This document shows positions 25,101 through 35,450 of a stretch of DNA of 64,000 nt, one piece after another (position 1 is the first letter of the stretch; every line of letters starts with the position of its first letter). A program made the position numbers and the translations under genes. Below the pieces are notes generated by a model. That model was not told where the DNA came from. It did not search any database and saw only the letters and a list, made by a program, of their open reading frames with translations. Origin of the DNA: Elmis aenea (lineage: Eukaryota > Arthropoda > Insecta > Coleoptera > Elmidae); contig OX393577.1 in the NCBI GenBank assembly GCA_947652605.1, forward strand, positions 47,963,494 through 48,027,493, read 5' to 3'.

Positions 25101-25874
25101 TCCTTGTACCAGTTACAAAAATATAGGCCAACTATAATCTTTTAAACACCCACAACCGTAAGACTATTTTCACACTAAATTTTCGGTAGGATTTACCTAA
25201 AGCAATGCTTCCTTTAAATGCCACCGCAGACAGATTTCCAGAAATACTAAAACCAAAAGAACGGCACTGTTTCGTTAAATCGCGTTGTTGAGCAGCAACA
25301 TAACAAGAAAAATGCATTTGGTGCTACAATTTCCTGCGCGCTAATCGAGCGTATCTACGAATTCTTTTATTTCCTGTTAAAATCTGTCGGAGCATTGTTT
25401 GTTGAAGTTTTATGCAAGATAATACGTCAACTGTTTGTGCGAGAGTGAATCTAGCAGCACTTACAACTTACATCAACGGAAGAGGTCGAGAGCGTGATCA
25501 TCTTTTATACTGATGATTGGTACACTCATAATCTGCTACATATTTGTTTATTTAAGTAGAAACATATGTAAATATATGTATGTGTACTTAGTTTACTTAG
25601 ATATAATGCACGAAATCTCTGCACTACATATGTGTTTACGTTGTACGCGACAATTCACAAAATATTCATTATAAAAGAACTTTTGAAGTAATCAGAAGTC
25701 GACACACCTTTTAGCTTGAAAAAATCACCAAGAAAAGTGAAACAACCCGTAGTTATCATTATCACAGTTTACTAACAGCGCAAAGGAATGTTTGCTAACA
25801 TAAACAGATAAACGTCGCGTTAATTAAACAAATTAATTACCTTTCGACATATTCGACCTCCTTTTAGAACCCAT
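10034..25874 (-). CDS. RhoGEF (Dbl-homology) protein, GEFmeso/PLEKHG-like, 5' part of gene
   Basis: Four minus-strand exons with GT-AG borders and matching phases join into 1095 nt (365 codons) without a stop. Residues 1-340 are Ser-rich and look disordered. Residues 345-364 (VLQEVMDTETVYVADLQEVI) match conserved region 1 of Dbl-homology domains, including the key Glu in TETVYV. Proteins of this class catalyse GDP/GTP exchange on Rho-family GTPases at the cytoskeleton or membrane. The acidic Ser-rich stretch before the DH domain (SAESLDSDPEPTGS) and the DH start point to the insect GEFmeso / vertebrate PLEKHG group; that family call is from memory, not a search. The rest of the DH, the PH domain and the stop are not seen in the window, so the gene continues past position 1 after an intron longer than 10 kb. 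Introns 1-3 are 6661, 4384 and 3701 bp. Start choice: the first ATG before a phase-compatible donor. Confidence 0.8.
10612..10960. repeat. Cluster of GGCCGAAAAAGT palindromes within an inverted-repeat unit
   Basis: Holds a perfect 43-base palindrome (arms 10810-10830 and 10832-10852 around one T), an ACTTTTTCGGCC/GGCCGAAAAAGT hairpin (about 10624-10659), and a third imperfect one to about 10892. An outer pair, TTTTTTGTGCGATCG (from 10684) and CGATCGCACAAAAAA (to about 10948), frames the central part. Probably a foldback-like or MITE insertion in intron 3. Confidence 0.6.
11597..11961. mobile_element. 365-bp GC-rich palindromic element
   Basis: Arms of about 130 bp starting AGGCCGGCGACATACTTGCG are mirrored almost perfectly at 11838-11961. 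The loop is about 90 bases and rich in CATTGCGGG-like text. GC content is clearly above that of the surrounding intron. No target duplication was identified. Confidence 0.7.
12331..13034. mobile_element. Long palindromic element family, copy A
   Basis: About 700 bp with near-perfect arms of roughly 300 bp running from AAAGGCCACGATACG to CGTATCGTGAGCCTCCCTT. Related copies are at 43079-43767 and 60371-60994. The open frames in the arms recur in the copies only because the DNA is repeated. No transposase and no clear target duplication. Confidence 0.75.
13035..13844. other. Intron 3 sequence, nothing recognised
   Basis: AT-rich intron DNA with T and A tracts; no exon or repeat partner found. 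Confidence 0.5.
13845..14028 (-). CDS. RhoGEF exon 3, Ser/acidic linker before the DH domain
   Basis: 184 nt with acceptor TTTTAG before 14028 and donor GTATGT at 13844. It starts in phase 0 and leaves one base at its 3' end. Encodes residues 268-328: a Ser/Gly run followed by an acidic patch (SAESLDSDPEPTGSQ). Such pre-DH linkers are often regulatory in RhoGEFs (general knowledge); no known motif was recognised. Confidence 0.8.
14029..15512. other. Intron 2 sequence, nothing recognised
   Basis: AT-rich. A GCACCCTGTACG motif near 15222 resembles the end of the ACAGGGTG-type elements, but no partner end was found. Confidence 0.45.
15513..15602. repeat. 90-bp mini-hairpin element, copy 1
   Basis: An imperfect palindrome from AAAAAAAAGCTTTAACC to GGTTACAGCTTTTTTT. 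Three relatives lie at about 21292, 23258 and 61636. All are 84-95 bp and share AGCTTTAACC ends and CCTGAC / GTCAG-like inner text. Confidence 0.65.
15947..16499 (+). mobile_element. hAT-like MITE with GGAGCGGAGC repeats, copy 1
   Basis: Starts CAGGGGTTTGGAGT and ends CTCCAAACCCCTG, with an exact 8-bp duplication GATTTAAA at 15939-15946 and 16500-16507. Subterminal blocks are tandem variants of GGAGCGGAGC, while the middle is AT-rich. A second, inverted copy is at 37730-38142. Confidence 0.85.
16777..17025. mobile_element. hAT-like MITE, 249 bp
   Basis: Ends CAATGGTTTCCAACCT and AGGTTGGAAACCACTG, next to GGGGGCGCG-type motifs typical of hAT (Charlie/Buster-like) termini. The flanks CTCTAAAT and CTTTAAAC are a probable decayed 8-bp duplication. 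Confidence 0.7.
17026..18412. other. Intron 2 sequence next to exon 2, nothing recognised
   Basis: AT-rich; no additional exon or repeat partner found. Confidence 0.5.
18413..19179 (-). CDS. RhoGEF exon 2, large Ser-rich exon with duplicated motifs
   Basis: 767 nt, open throughout. The acceptor is TTTTGTTTCAG just before 19179 and the donor is GTGGGT at 18412, phase 0 at the 3' end. It encodes residues 12-267. A motif of the form SPxVQKxLxNxPDxxL occurs twice (residues about 59-75 and 121-137), and SFLYxxSPxT occurs twice (about 158-167 and 189-198). The exon ends in a basic stretch, RTPVGRKNMGKYLQ. Codon use and GC content differ from the AT-rich surroundings. I know no catalytic domain here; the duplicated motifs are probably docking or phosphorylation sites (inference). 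Confidence 0.8.
19180..20159. other. Intron 1 sequence, nothing recognised
   Basis: AT-rich with no exon seen, apart from the acceptor of exon 2 at its left edge. Confidence 0.5.
20160..21020 (+). pseudogene. 5'-truncated, decayed LINE (reverse transcriptase 3' part)
   Basis: The frames read FEDNQVLIAQ, then GLSMNMEKTKYFCVGGE, then YQYLGVKIQ, then LNGIWWSKEI and KRKYNIY. After a stop, they read YGAEAWWWTEADKRRLEAL, QLIWYGHVRR and RPRKTW. These are landmarks of the palm/thumb and C-terminal region of non-LTR retrotransposons often annotated as RTE-like or craniofacial-development-protein-2-like. At least one frameshift (near 20240) and several stops break it. It is antisense to the RhoGEF gene in intron 1. 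Confidence 0.85.
21033..21666. mobile_element. Inverted-repeat element with TTGGCC-rich arms
   Basis: Begins TTACGGCCAAAGTCCGAA and ends TTCGGGCTTTGGCCGTGAC. Both arms consist of degenerate direct repeats around TTGGCCGG(C/A)CA, and a mini-hairpin copy (21292-21384) is nested inside. It directly follows the LINE relic. The tandem-repeat arms resemble Foldback design. Confidence 0.65.
21292..21384. repeat. Mini-hairpin element, copy 2
   Basis: Runs from AAAAAAAAAACTTTAAAC to GGTTAAAGCTTTTTTTT, nested in the TTGGCC-rich element. Confidence 0.6.
21667..22977. other. Intron 1 sequence, nothing recognised
   Basis: AT-rich, no exon or repeat partner found. Confidence 0.5.
22978..23197. repeat. 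Dispersed repeat, relative of 8461-8764
   Basis: Shares ACGTTGTCAATTTT, TCTACTTTGA, TTACCGTGCG, CTATGCATGCAGG and the terminal GTGGTCGTAGAAAA with the copy at 8461. The left terminal repeat was not found, so this copy looks truncated. Confidence 0.55.
23258..23341. repeat. Mini-hairpin element, copy 3
   Basis: From AAAAAAAAGAACTTTAACC to GGTTAAAGCTTTTTT, 84 bp; lies 60 bp after the dispersed repeat. Confidence 0.55.
23342..25840. other. Intron 1 sequence, no gene found
   Basis: AT-rich. Short minus-strand frames at 23.6-24.0 kb are not supported by splice sites or a known family. Nothing else recognised. Confidence 0.4.
25841..25874 (-). CDS. RhoGEF exon 1 (start codon, 11 codons plus 1 base)
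   Basis: Reads MGSKRRSNMSK plus one base, then the donor GTAATT at 25840. The single leftover G completes a Gly codon with the GC that opens exon 2, so the phase fits exactly. No good pyrimidine tract lies upstream, which favours a first coding exon over an internal one. An out-of-frame ATG lies about 22 bases further 5' in the leader. Confidence 0.55.
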
Positions 25875-25999
25875 CTGTACGTTTCGCGACGTGCATCAAT
25901 CACTAATTAATAACAAACCACAGGATTACAAACGGTAATCGATCATATTATAAACAAATGCCGCTAACACACAACAAACATCTTTCCTCTATCGACTAC

Positions 26000-26120
26000 T
26001 ACGTAAAACTAACACTTGCTCACGGATACCACTCCGCTCGCTACCGGAGCGACTTAGTCATGTATGAATCATTTTAAATGTTAATTATCAATTCGAAGTC
26101 GCTCCGGCGAATTACACGCG
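26000..26120 (-). promoter_or_regulatory. Candidate promoter/5' leader of the RhoGEF gene, with a 12-bp inverted repeat
   Basis: A GC-richer patch lies about 130-240 bases upstream of the putative start codon. It holds a perfect inverted repeat, CCGGAGCGACTT (26044-26055) and its complement (26096-26107), with a 40-base AT-rich spacer. No TATA box or clear initiator could be assigned. Promoter function is inferred from position and composition only. Confidence 0.3.
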
Positions 26121-26870
26121 GCCTGAATTAATAAGTTTGTTCGATAGTGATACGATGAACCTATTTATAAATAAACTTTTGCAACTTCGGGACGATAATT
26201 TCTGCATCTGCATTTAAATAAATAAGTAGACAATTACAATGATATTTACATACAAAGAATGGCAATGAAATGTAGCAACGTAAAAGAACAACCCAAAATA
26301 AATGAAATTTATACAAAATGGATTCCAATAACAAAAACGGGCGATTTTAAATTTCGAAGGACCCGATCGCCTTTGTCTTTATTTTGATATAACTTTAAAA
26401 ATCGTAGTCATATGATTATTATTATATTATAAACAAAGTAACATGTCTCCAAAAAGAGTGAAATGCAATATTCTTTTTAAAATTGCAACAAGAATTTCAA
26501 GGTAATATTTGCTTTAGGATTCGCACTACAAAATGATCTCAAACCAAATATTATTATACGGATTGAAAACCTTATAATATATTAATTTACTTTTCTTTTG
26601 TTGTACTTTCACACACATACCATTGCAGATAATTTTTAGACATTAGGAAACTCACGAACGAAGGTTACTTTTACTACGGCTTTTACTCATTTTCAACAGG
26701 AGTAGTTAATTAACACAAAATTTTAGATTGCATAGATAAAAAACTGTGATGAATCTACATTTAAACTATAAATATTACGAATTATTAAAAAAAAAAACTA
26801 TCGTAGAAGTTGGGCATCCAATTTTTATATAAGTTTAACAAATTACTGATTGGTATACAAAAAAAACTAT
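26121..26870. other. Upstream of the RhoGEF gene, nothing recognised
   Basis: AT-rich DNA without an exon or repeat partner. Confidence 0.45.
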
Positions 26871-27346
26871 ACAGGGTCATTCAAAAAGTCTACAACAAAT
26901 AAAAAAGGTTTTTATCGTCGATTTCTAAAATTATTTTTGTTTAAAGTTACTGCATGGTCTAGAGCGATAAAAAAAGGTTTAATAAAAATCCATGTGACTA
27001 GATTTTAGCTTTTACATTTTTACAGACTTTTTTGAATGTTAAAACTACTATAAAAATAAAAATTAGAAATCTACGTCACATTTGATACTCCTATTATTTA
27101 ATATTAAGTCATAAATATAACTGAATACTATACAAATTTTTCCTTTACTTTTTTGTGACTCTTAAAACCAAGGCAGTTTACTCCTGCGAATGTTTATAAA
27201 ATAACAAAAATCTAGTGTCGTATATGTATTTTCACTGAACTTTATTTATCTTAAAATAAATTTTAGGTATGCACACTATCAAAAATAACATAGTCTGAAA
27301 AATCGATAACTTTTCCATTTGGTGCAGACTTTTTGAATGACCCAGG
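26871..27346. mobile_element. Inverted-repeat MITE with CAGGGTCATTCAAAAAGTCT ends
   Basis: The left end ACAGGGTCATTCAAAAAGTC is mirrored at the right end (GACTTTTTGAATGACCC). About 475 bp, AT-rich, no coding capacity. Confidence 0.65.
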
Positions 27347-29737
27347 ATACAGGACCACTTAATATGAGCCACAATGCGGATCTCCTTTAATGTAAGATAT
27401 AGAAAATTAATTAAAGTAGAAAATATTTCACACAATAAAGTATAATTTAGAATTTTGAAAAATGCATAGTTAACTTGATAACAACAACAAAAAATAATTT
27501 TGGTATATATTTTTTTAATATTAAAATTCTGAAATTCTGAAATTTTGCAAATAACTTTTTATTTAATAACCCATATTTGCGACGATTTGCTACTAACAAT
27601 AAGTATACACTACTTAGTACTAATCATTAATCATTATAGATTACAACATTGAAATATTCTTGATTTAATATTAATAATTGTATTATAAACCAAGTTTTTT
27701 CCTGAGTAAATGATTAATCATAATTGAAAATATTGTAGCTTTTTAATTATTGATTTTAGCTTTTTACGTCATAAAGCTGCAATGAATATGCATTGCTGTC
27801 ATCCAACTTTTTTTCAGCCTCATCAATTTATAACCACAGCATAAAACAGGTATGTAACTCGTTAATGTTTTGTAGCAGTATTTATCTTTAGAACTAGGTA
27901 CTGAACTTATTTGAAAATCTTTTATTTATTAGAATTACATACAATAAAACTAACAGAGTTAAACAATTTTAATAATATTTGAAAGATACTTGAATTATTT
28001 AAACGATTAATTTATGAATATGTATAGGTTTATTCAAAAATTGCTAATTGTCTTATAAAGAAACTCTTGTAGAAATGCTAAAAACAAAAACTAGAATCTC
28101 GAAACTAGTCTACGATTTTTACAAGAAGTTCTTTACAAAAGCAACATAAATAAATGACTTTTAATCATACTTATTTATAATTTTATTTATATTTTAGATC
28201 CCGGTAATAAAAATATTATATTTTTGAAAGCTGTTTTATTTTCGTAAAATTAATAAGTAAAAAATTTGTATCTTTTAAATAATTGCCCAACACTTAGTGT
28301 AAAGTTTAAGCCAACAATCCCAAAAAACGAATGGTGAATACAGTAATGGAAAAAAATTTAACCCCCGTGCAAAACTTTCGTTAGCAAGGTTGCTAGCTCA
28401 CATGACACATTGTTAGAAACGGTTTTCGTTCAGTTATGTAAGTAACTAAGAAGTAAGCGCATTTTTAATGTTACTCGTAGTAAAAGGCGTTTAAACGTCT
28501 GTTTTTATGCAACTAATAAATTTATAGTACGATAAACCTAATTAATGTGCTACTTCTTGCACATTAATTTTGAGGTGATTGCATAAGTACGTTGTTACAG
28601 ACACCCTACATTCGATGATTTCGCACTAAATTATAAAAAATTTGAATATAAAACTCAAATTTTCAAATAGCAAAAAAAAACAAAGTTGCAAAGAGAAAAC
28701 AAAAAAAAAACATACAAAAACTTGTTTAGTAATAGCCTACATATTTACTAAATATCGCACACACATGCATTATAAACGTTTCTAATATCCTACAATACAC
28801 ACCCACGTACCCTGCGATGCCACCGCCACTGTTACATTCGTTAAATAAATCAAGCATGTGTGTGACGCTCTGATATATTTTATTCCCACCATATAGGTAC
28901 GTACTTAATTTTGTAACGGTGTCGTAATAATTTTGTAACAATTTATGGTACTTGTTAAGACCATATGGTCGTCAAAAATTTGATATTTAGTTCAATGTCA
29001 ACCACGACACTTCAATCGCGTTTTTCGGAAACGCCATATGCGTACATTCGGATGTTCCTCCACGGAATTAGACTAAATATTTTTATGTAATTAAAACGTG
29101 AGTTTCCTAATACGTCCAAATAACAGTGTTATCGTAATAATACAGTGACATGTGCCGTACGTGACTGAAAGAAGGAATAACCTTTAGAAATAGCGAAAGC
29201 GTGTTAAAACTCACGGGCACGCCGAACACAACTTGCATTCATCAAAATATTTTTTTGGTTGAGTACATAATAATACAATGACTTGCTTTTTCTGTATCTG
29301 ATAATTAGCACTAATTAGTTTATCAGCGCGCTAGGCTTCAAATTGAAAACAATAATGTAGTAAGATACATAACATCACTAGAAAGAAACACCCAGTGCTT
29401 GTTTTATATTTTTTTACCTCTAACAAATAAATTAAGTAATTTAAAAAAACACGTAATAAATTTAATTTTGCAATGTGCGCAAATGGATTGATTAACCACA
29501 ACAAAATATTTACCTTTTTATTTAAACTTACGACAAAAAAAACATCATATTCTCTGTTTATTCCAATAAAGCATATTTTAATATTTTAATTTTAATTTTT
29601 CATTAAATCTGATTTAATGCCTTGAAAGTAAAGATGGACAATTCAAAGTGAACGATTCACTTGCACGATTCGTCACTAAACAAGTGATTCCTTTGCCTTT
29701 TTATTACGGGTAAAGGCTAAATTCGCTTGCGCCCATT
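27347..29737. other. AT-rich region, one weak exon candidate
   Basis: Apart from the possible alternative first exon at 28811-28892 (see findings), nothing was recognised. Short GAATCG/CACTTG hairpin text occurs near 29650-29690. Confidence 0.4.
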
Positions 29738-29843
29738 TAACCAAAAACGAAAAAATAGATTTCACAAAGTTAGTCGAGGACTTTTTTTTTATAAGCCCAG
29801 CTTAGTGTCCCCGAAAGTTCGGGGAAAAAAATGGTCACCTTAA
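29738..29843 (-). mobile_element. Truncated copy of the TAAGGTGACC hAT-like MITE
   Basis: Read on the minus strand, AAGGTGACCATTTTTTTCCC, CGAACTTTCGGGGACA and TAAGCTGGG match the left end of the element at 7595. The rest is missing. Confidence 0.65.
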
Positions 29844-30137
29844 TTTACGATCACTATACGTGCAAAGAAGCAATTTTAAGTATGTAGCGGGTGCTTTCAG
29901 AAACAATGTCACTGTCAAGAAATAATTTATTTTTTACAGTGAAAATAGCCGATGAATTTTGAGTACATGAATATATCGTCATTTTTCTTGCACTGTATAA
30001 AATCTTCCGTCATTTTTGACGGGTTAAACCACTATTTTCTAGTATGTAAATAAAATTCGCAAAAGTCTTAAAGTCACGGGAATTCTCGGGACTTTGATAA
30101 AAAAGAGTCTCGAGTACCGGGATTTAAAAAAATGTCG

Positions 30138-30336
30138 AGACACATCATCTGATCCAGCTCCAAGACTTTATGGAAGCCTTTTTTTTTCCTTAAATGGCCT
30201 CTAAATGTGGCCATCAGCGTGTCCTTTTTTCTTTAAATTCAGCTATTGGCACTTCCAAGTCCTCGTTAATCCTTGCCCAAGCATCATTAAATTTTTTTAA
30301 AATCTTTATGGTCTTTATTTTTGGGGTTCCATTTCG
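30138..30336 (-). pseudogene. MADF-domain relic
   Basis: In shifted minus-strand frames the text reads KWNPKNKDHKDFKKI, NDAWARINEDLEVPIAEFKE and SLGAGSDDVS. These match, in order, the start (LWDPKHKDYKNR-like), the middle (AWEEIAEELG-like) and the end (SGAGTDDV-like) of a MADF DNA-binding domain. MADF domains occur in insect transcription factors and in the accessory genes of PIF/Harbinger transposons. Several frameshifts separate the blocks, so it is not functional. Confidence 0.6.
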
Positions 30337-30399
30337 TATCGCTCCAAAAACTTCATACACACAAACAATAAGAACCAAACATACAACGTTCAACTAGCA

Positions 30400-30590
30400 A
30401 TAGTGAGTGTGGATGGGTCGCTCGCACTCGCCTCCTTTGACTCGCCACCAAAATACCGACTCGGAACGGAGCGTCGGCGAGTCGAGGCAAGCGAACACGA
30501 GCCGGGGCGAGCGCACCAACCACATTCTCGCGCTCGGACAGACTTGCGTTCACTCGGCGAGAGTGTAGAGCTACCATTACACTTTTGTTA
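30400..30590. other. GC-rich patch beside the MADF relic
   Basis: A stretch rich in CTCGCC/GGCGAG motifs in otherwise AT-rich DNA. The motifs occur in both orientations (for example CGCTCGCACTCGCC and GGCGAGTCGAGGC). Likely a transposon-derived sequence; no coding support. Confidence 0.35.
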
Positions 30591-33500
30591 ATCGCAAGAA
30601 GTTTTTTTATCAATGACATACAATGTTTTTTCTACGATAAAATAGGTAGGTACATCAAACCGGCGATAGTAATTTTTTTTTAAACGACAGTATATATACT
30701 TTATTTATTCTAATAGAGAATTAAATTCTAAATCCGATCATGCATTAAAAACAAAAATAAACATGTGAAAACAATTGAGATAAATGATTTTCAAAATGAT
30801 TTTTTTTTACAAAATCATAGTAATCTTTGTTTTTGAAAAACACGATCTAATTTTAACAGTTGCAATTTACCTAATACCTAACTCATATGTAAGTACTGAA
30901 TAATGTTTTAGCATAAATTAGTCAAAAAAACTGAACGGCAATATCTTAATAAGATTTTTTAGGATTTAACATGTTTCAAGTGTTAACTATCTCCAAACAC
31001 AGTTGTAGATACGCCTTGATTACAGACTCGCAAAGCCATTCAGCATTAGGTCCATTTTCAATTTAATGTTACAAAATAATATGTTTGCTTCCAAAAATAA
31101 TAAAACAATTACAGAAGTTATAAATTGTCAAATACAATGATTGCCAACATTTTGTGAAAAACATATTTTGAAACATTTTTTTTTAAACCTGAATATTTAT
31201 TTTTTTAATGCATTCGAATTAAAATTAAACATTCTATCAAAACTGATTTAAAAAAAAAAGACTGTCATAAAAAAAAGTTGACTATCGCCGGTCTGGGTCG
31301 GATATATTTAATTAAAAGCAGAAAAAAAAAAATTTTAATGTTACAGGGATGCGACAGTGCATATGGCACGGTACATGTGAAAGAAGAGGAGGTATATATA
31401 ATTGGAACTCCCTATAGAACTAGTCTTCTCTTGTATGTTAGGTATATTTCCACACGTACCCATTTTTATATAATTATGCCGCGGTCTTTATGTGGTATGT
31501 ATTACAACTAACAATATATTTCATTCAGTCCAGAAATGGCATTAGCAGTTCCGTTATCAAAACAAAAATGTTATGGAAAACAAAACGTTCATAAGAAGCA
31601 AAAAGAGTTCCCCATTCGGAACTACTCAGTCTATAATTATATAAAGTGAGTCCGCATTATCAAAACTACAAGATCTTATCGGTACTGATTGATTTAAATA
31701 TTTGTCTTTTAATGATCACAAAAAAAGTTGGGAGTGAAATTTATTACATAGGTACTATCGAGACAGAACAATTGGTCAAAGTTGCTATTCATACAGTAAC
31801 AGTACTCGACAAATACATCAAACCAGCCTGGCACTAAATAGTGGCAAATTGGGGAGATCAATGAGAACAAAAAATAGCGAATCGGTAAAATATTGGATAT
31901 TTCAAAAGTCTTAGGAGCATTTTAATTGATTGTGACTACTGTTTGTGGACTAATATAACAATCAAAACTTCATTTCCGTTATTTTATAATATGTAAAACA
32001 TAAATGAAAATTTATGGTTATTATTTCGCTAAAACTCCCATCCGTAAGCGTTAAAATAGTCTACATCTATAGATCGGTAAAAAAACTAAACACATTAAAA
32101 ACACTATTTGCACCTTTCCCTGTAAAAATCTGTTAATAATAGTAAAAACTAGAGAGGAAAATTAATGCTATTTTAGAAAATGTCTTGATTTACATATAAA
32201 ATGCAAGTATCAATATTTTTATATTTTAATAATTCTTGAAATTTACAAAATTTAAAATGCATTTATAACTTGGGTTATTTAATAAATGTCAGCTTATACC
32301 GGAAAAATCTCTTTTACTAGACTCTCAGGAGGGAGCTTATGAATAATCGAGTTATGGAGGGTAATCGAGTTAGAGGTTTTCTTTAATGTGCCTTTGCAAG
32401 GTCAAAATCACTTTTAAAAACTAATAATTTACCACTCATAAAAAATATTTAAAAATGATTACAACAGTACAATCAAAATACTTAGGTAATTTTACTTTTT
32501 TTTCATTCAGGGGCAAAAATACCCACTAATAATTATTGTTTGTTTATTAACTGTTCATATTTTAACGAGCGTACTTTAACTGCAAATACTCTTGAATAAT
32601 ACTAAACAACTGTTATAAAAAGTGTTAGCTGTGCATTCGACGAATTCTTGAATTTAGATTGAATTAATTTTTGAAAAACTAAATTAGAATCAATCTCATA
32701 TAATCCAGGATTCGGAAATATTTTTATGCAATTGAAGTGGAGGATTAAGGTAGGGTCATAATACAGTTCGTGTGCACCGGTTTCAATCGACTCTTTCTGA
32801 ATCGAGTAACCGAGGTAAATCGAGTTACAGATGTATCAATTACTCGAGGTTTCACCTCAACTTCTACTTCAAGTATATTTTAATTTTTTTATTTTTCACA
32901 AATTTTAACTAATTAAATTTATTCAAAAAAAGGACGAAGATGGAAGCTGTTTCAAGTAGCTTTCGTTGAGAATAATTTTAAATTAACGAAGTTTCAATAT
33001 TGTATAATTTTAAGGACATTATTTTAAACTTTCCACGAATTTTGAGGTTCAAAAGAACGAATACACACACTTTCAAAGCTAGAGATGTCTTTAAATATGT
33101 AAACGGCAAAATTCGTCACGTTTTATCTTTGTTTAACCAAGCAAAGAATATCTATTTGCGGTACTACGGCGTTCTTTAATGAGTTGGGTTTAAGTCGGGC
33201 GTTTTAGGACGTATGCATGCCTCCCCAATTTCAGCAGAAACGGATCAAAGCGATTATAATTTTATACCAAAACAGTATTTTTTGTGTGTGCTGTGTTGGT
33301 CCGAACATAAACCCTGCGATAAATTACAGATTTAGACGTTGTAGCATGCGATTTTTACATTTTCCATATAAGAATTCTATACAATGCGCCATGGCCAGAC
33401 TTTTACAAAGCCGATGTGTAGGTAGCAACTTTTTAAACTCCGTATTTCGTTATCTAATTGAAGGGGTAAAAAAATAAACAAATATGAAAGAATAACGAGA

Positions 33501-35330
33501 CACAAAATAAATTATAATTCGGACAAGACGGGGCGCATTTAATGTACGTGGATCCTTTGATCTTGAACTTCTTGGGAGTGTTGGTGTATATGTATGGCGA
33601 TGGCGCGCGACAGTCGGTGTTTGCCGGAGGACAAAGCGCGTGGCGCCGGCATGCAACAAGATTGAGGTCATTGCTTTGAAACCATATTGCAGCTTTTTAT
33701 TGCACACCTGATTTAAACATTATCATACTTTCTACTATGCAATAAATAACCTATAAAATATGCGAAGTAATCATTAGCGGCTGCCGGAATTTTGCAGGCG
33801 GCTTTCTTTCTGTAGTTACAAATTTCCCTCTTAACAAAACAAAAAAGTGCATCCAAAAACAAAATATATGTGCGATTAATTAATCCCCTGATCGATTTTA
33901 TTGCTGCATTATTAATTCATGCACCGCCCATTTTGGTTGCTAAACTGATCTGCGAAACCGCTAATAAACTTAATATATTACAGACACCGGTTTTAGTTTT
34001 TATACAATGTAGATAATGAACACAACACAATCAAAAATAAAACAATACAATTAAAGGTATATTAATTAAACAAATTTGAATAAATAACGAAAAACAACAG
34101 TGTTTTATAATTATTGCTTTTAAAATTTACCTATGGGGATTAAAAATATGTTTTAAGGGCCTCCAAACTTGAAATAAAAATGTATTGCCAATTATTTTAA
34201 TCACTTTAAAAAAGATAGGCTGATGCTGATCAGTATCGAAGTAGTTTAAATGTTCTTTCTTTACATCGATTTAAATAACCGTTAAACCCGTAAAAGAAAA
34301 TTTTCCTGCAAAATTTTAATTCATGTTTTATGTTTTAGTGAATAATTGTGGTAAATGAAATTATAATATAATTATAATAAACCAAATTACTTTCGCGATA
34401 TATTGCATGTATCTTCGTATGAGTGTTTGTGCATTTGTGGGTATAAAAAGTTTAAAGTGCCGTTCCAGGTGTTCTAATTAACTTTATTTGTGTAAATGAC
34501 GTCTGTCAACAAACCGTTAAAGACGTCTGTCAAAATAATGTTTCATGCGATTGTTTATGACAAAAATATGAACAATCCCACAGCGTTCTTAAAAATATTT
34601 TTAAAAAATCATATACTTACCTACCTTCATAATATTTTTAATTAAAATTTAAAAGTGTTGAAACAAACGACATTTTACTAAGAAAAATAAACTCTGTGGC
34701 ACACCTAAATATGAAAATAAATGTGAAAGCCGTTTTCAAAAAAAAAGTTCAGTTTTAAATTTTTTAAATCATTTCGTAATTTTAAATTTAACCAAAACTT
34801 AGTTTTTTTATAGACCTCAACATAGACTACAATTCTATATGAACATAATATTTTGTTTATTAACGTTTTTATGTAATTTTAGATTAACATTACAACTTAA
34901 ACACCCTGTATATTAGTTATTATTTGAAAAATCAACTAAATACACGCACTTTGTAATAAACTTTTGAAAGCTTTATTGATAACTATGATCAAAAATAATT
35001 TTCACGTCTGGCACATACACACCTACGGACTTTATCGCGAAAATAGTCAAAAAGGGCTCAGGATACCTCATATCCGTCGAAATTCGAACATTTTCGCGAT
35101 CACAATCTTAATAGGTACGTATGGTGAAATAAACACTAAAATAAAATAATAATTTGTAGGTATACATTTTGTTTCATAATTTTTCAATAACAAATTTTTA
35201 ATAATACGCACACATGCAACAATTACGAATAATAATAAAATAATTTGCATAAATCTTGCTCAATTACTTTTATTCTTTTATCTGTTTACAAGCAAGTTGT
35301 GGCACAAAAAGCTAAATGAACCGGTTTATA
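30591..35330. other. AT-rich region without recognised genes
   Basis: Contains a cluster of AATCGAGTTA motifs at about 32345-32375 and 32797-32865, and a GC-richer block at about 33520-33680 with no splice-supported exon. A CACCCTGTA transposon-like end lies near 34903. The remainder is AT-rich and unassigned. Confidence 0.4.
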
Positions 35331-35450
35331 CAGGGTGGTCCAAATTCGATGGAATTACATGGGTATCTCGCTTGATAGTTAAGATAGAGAAACGGTTAAA
35401 TTACCAAAAATGTGCAGTATTTTGAGACAAACTCGTTTTCAAAAATATTT
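35331..35450 (+). mobile_element. End of an inverted-repeat element, partner of 1-195
   Basis: Starts ACAGGGTGGTCCAAATTCG and follows the 1-195 copy (read in reverse) for over 100 bases. The other terminus was not found in the window. Confidence 0.55.

Noticed and set aside
30353..30619. 88-codon Arg-rich frame
   Set aside because: A product of the GC-rich CTCGCC/GGCGAG patch; frames are open on both strands because stops are rare in such sequence.
33217..33707. Opposing 85-codon frames at a GC-richer block
   Set aside because: No known motif and no convincing splice sites; composition alone keeps the frames open.
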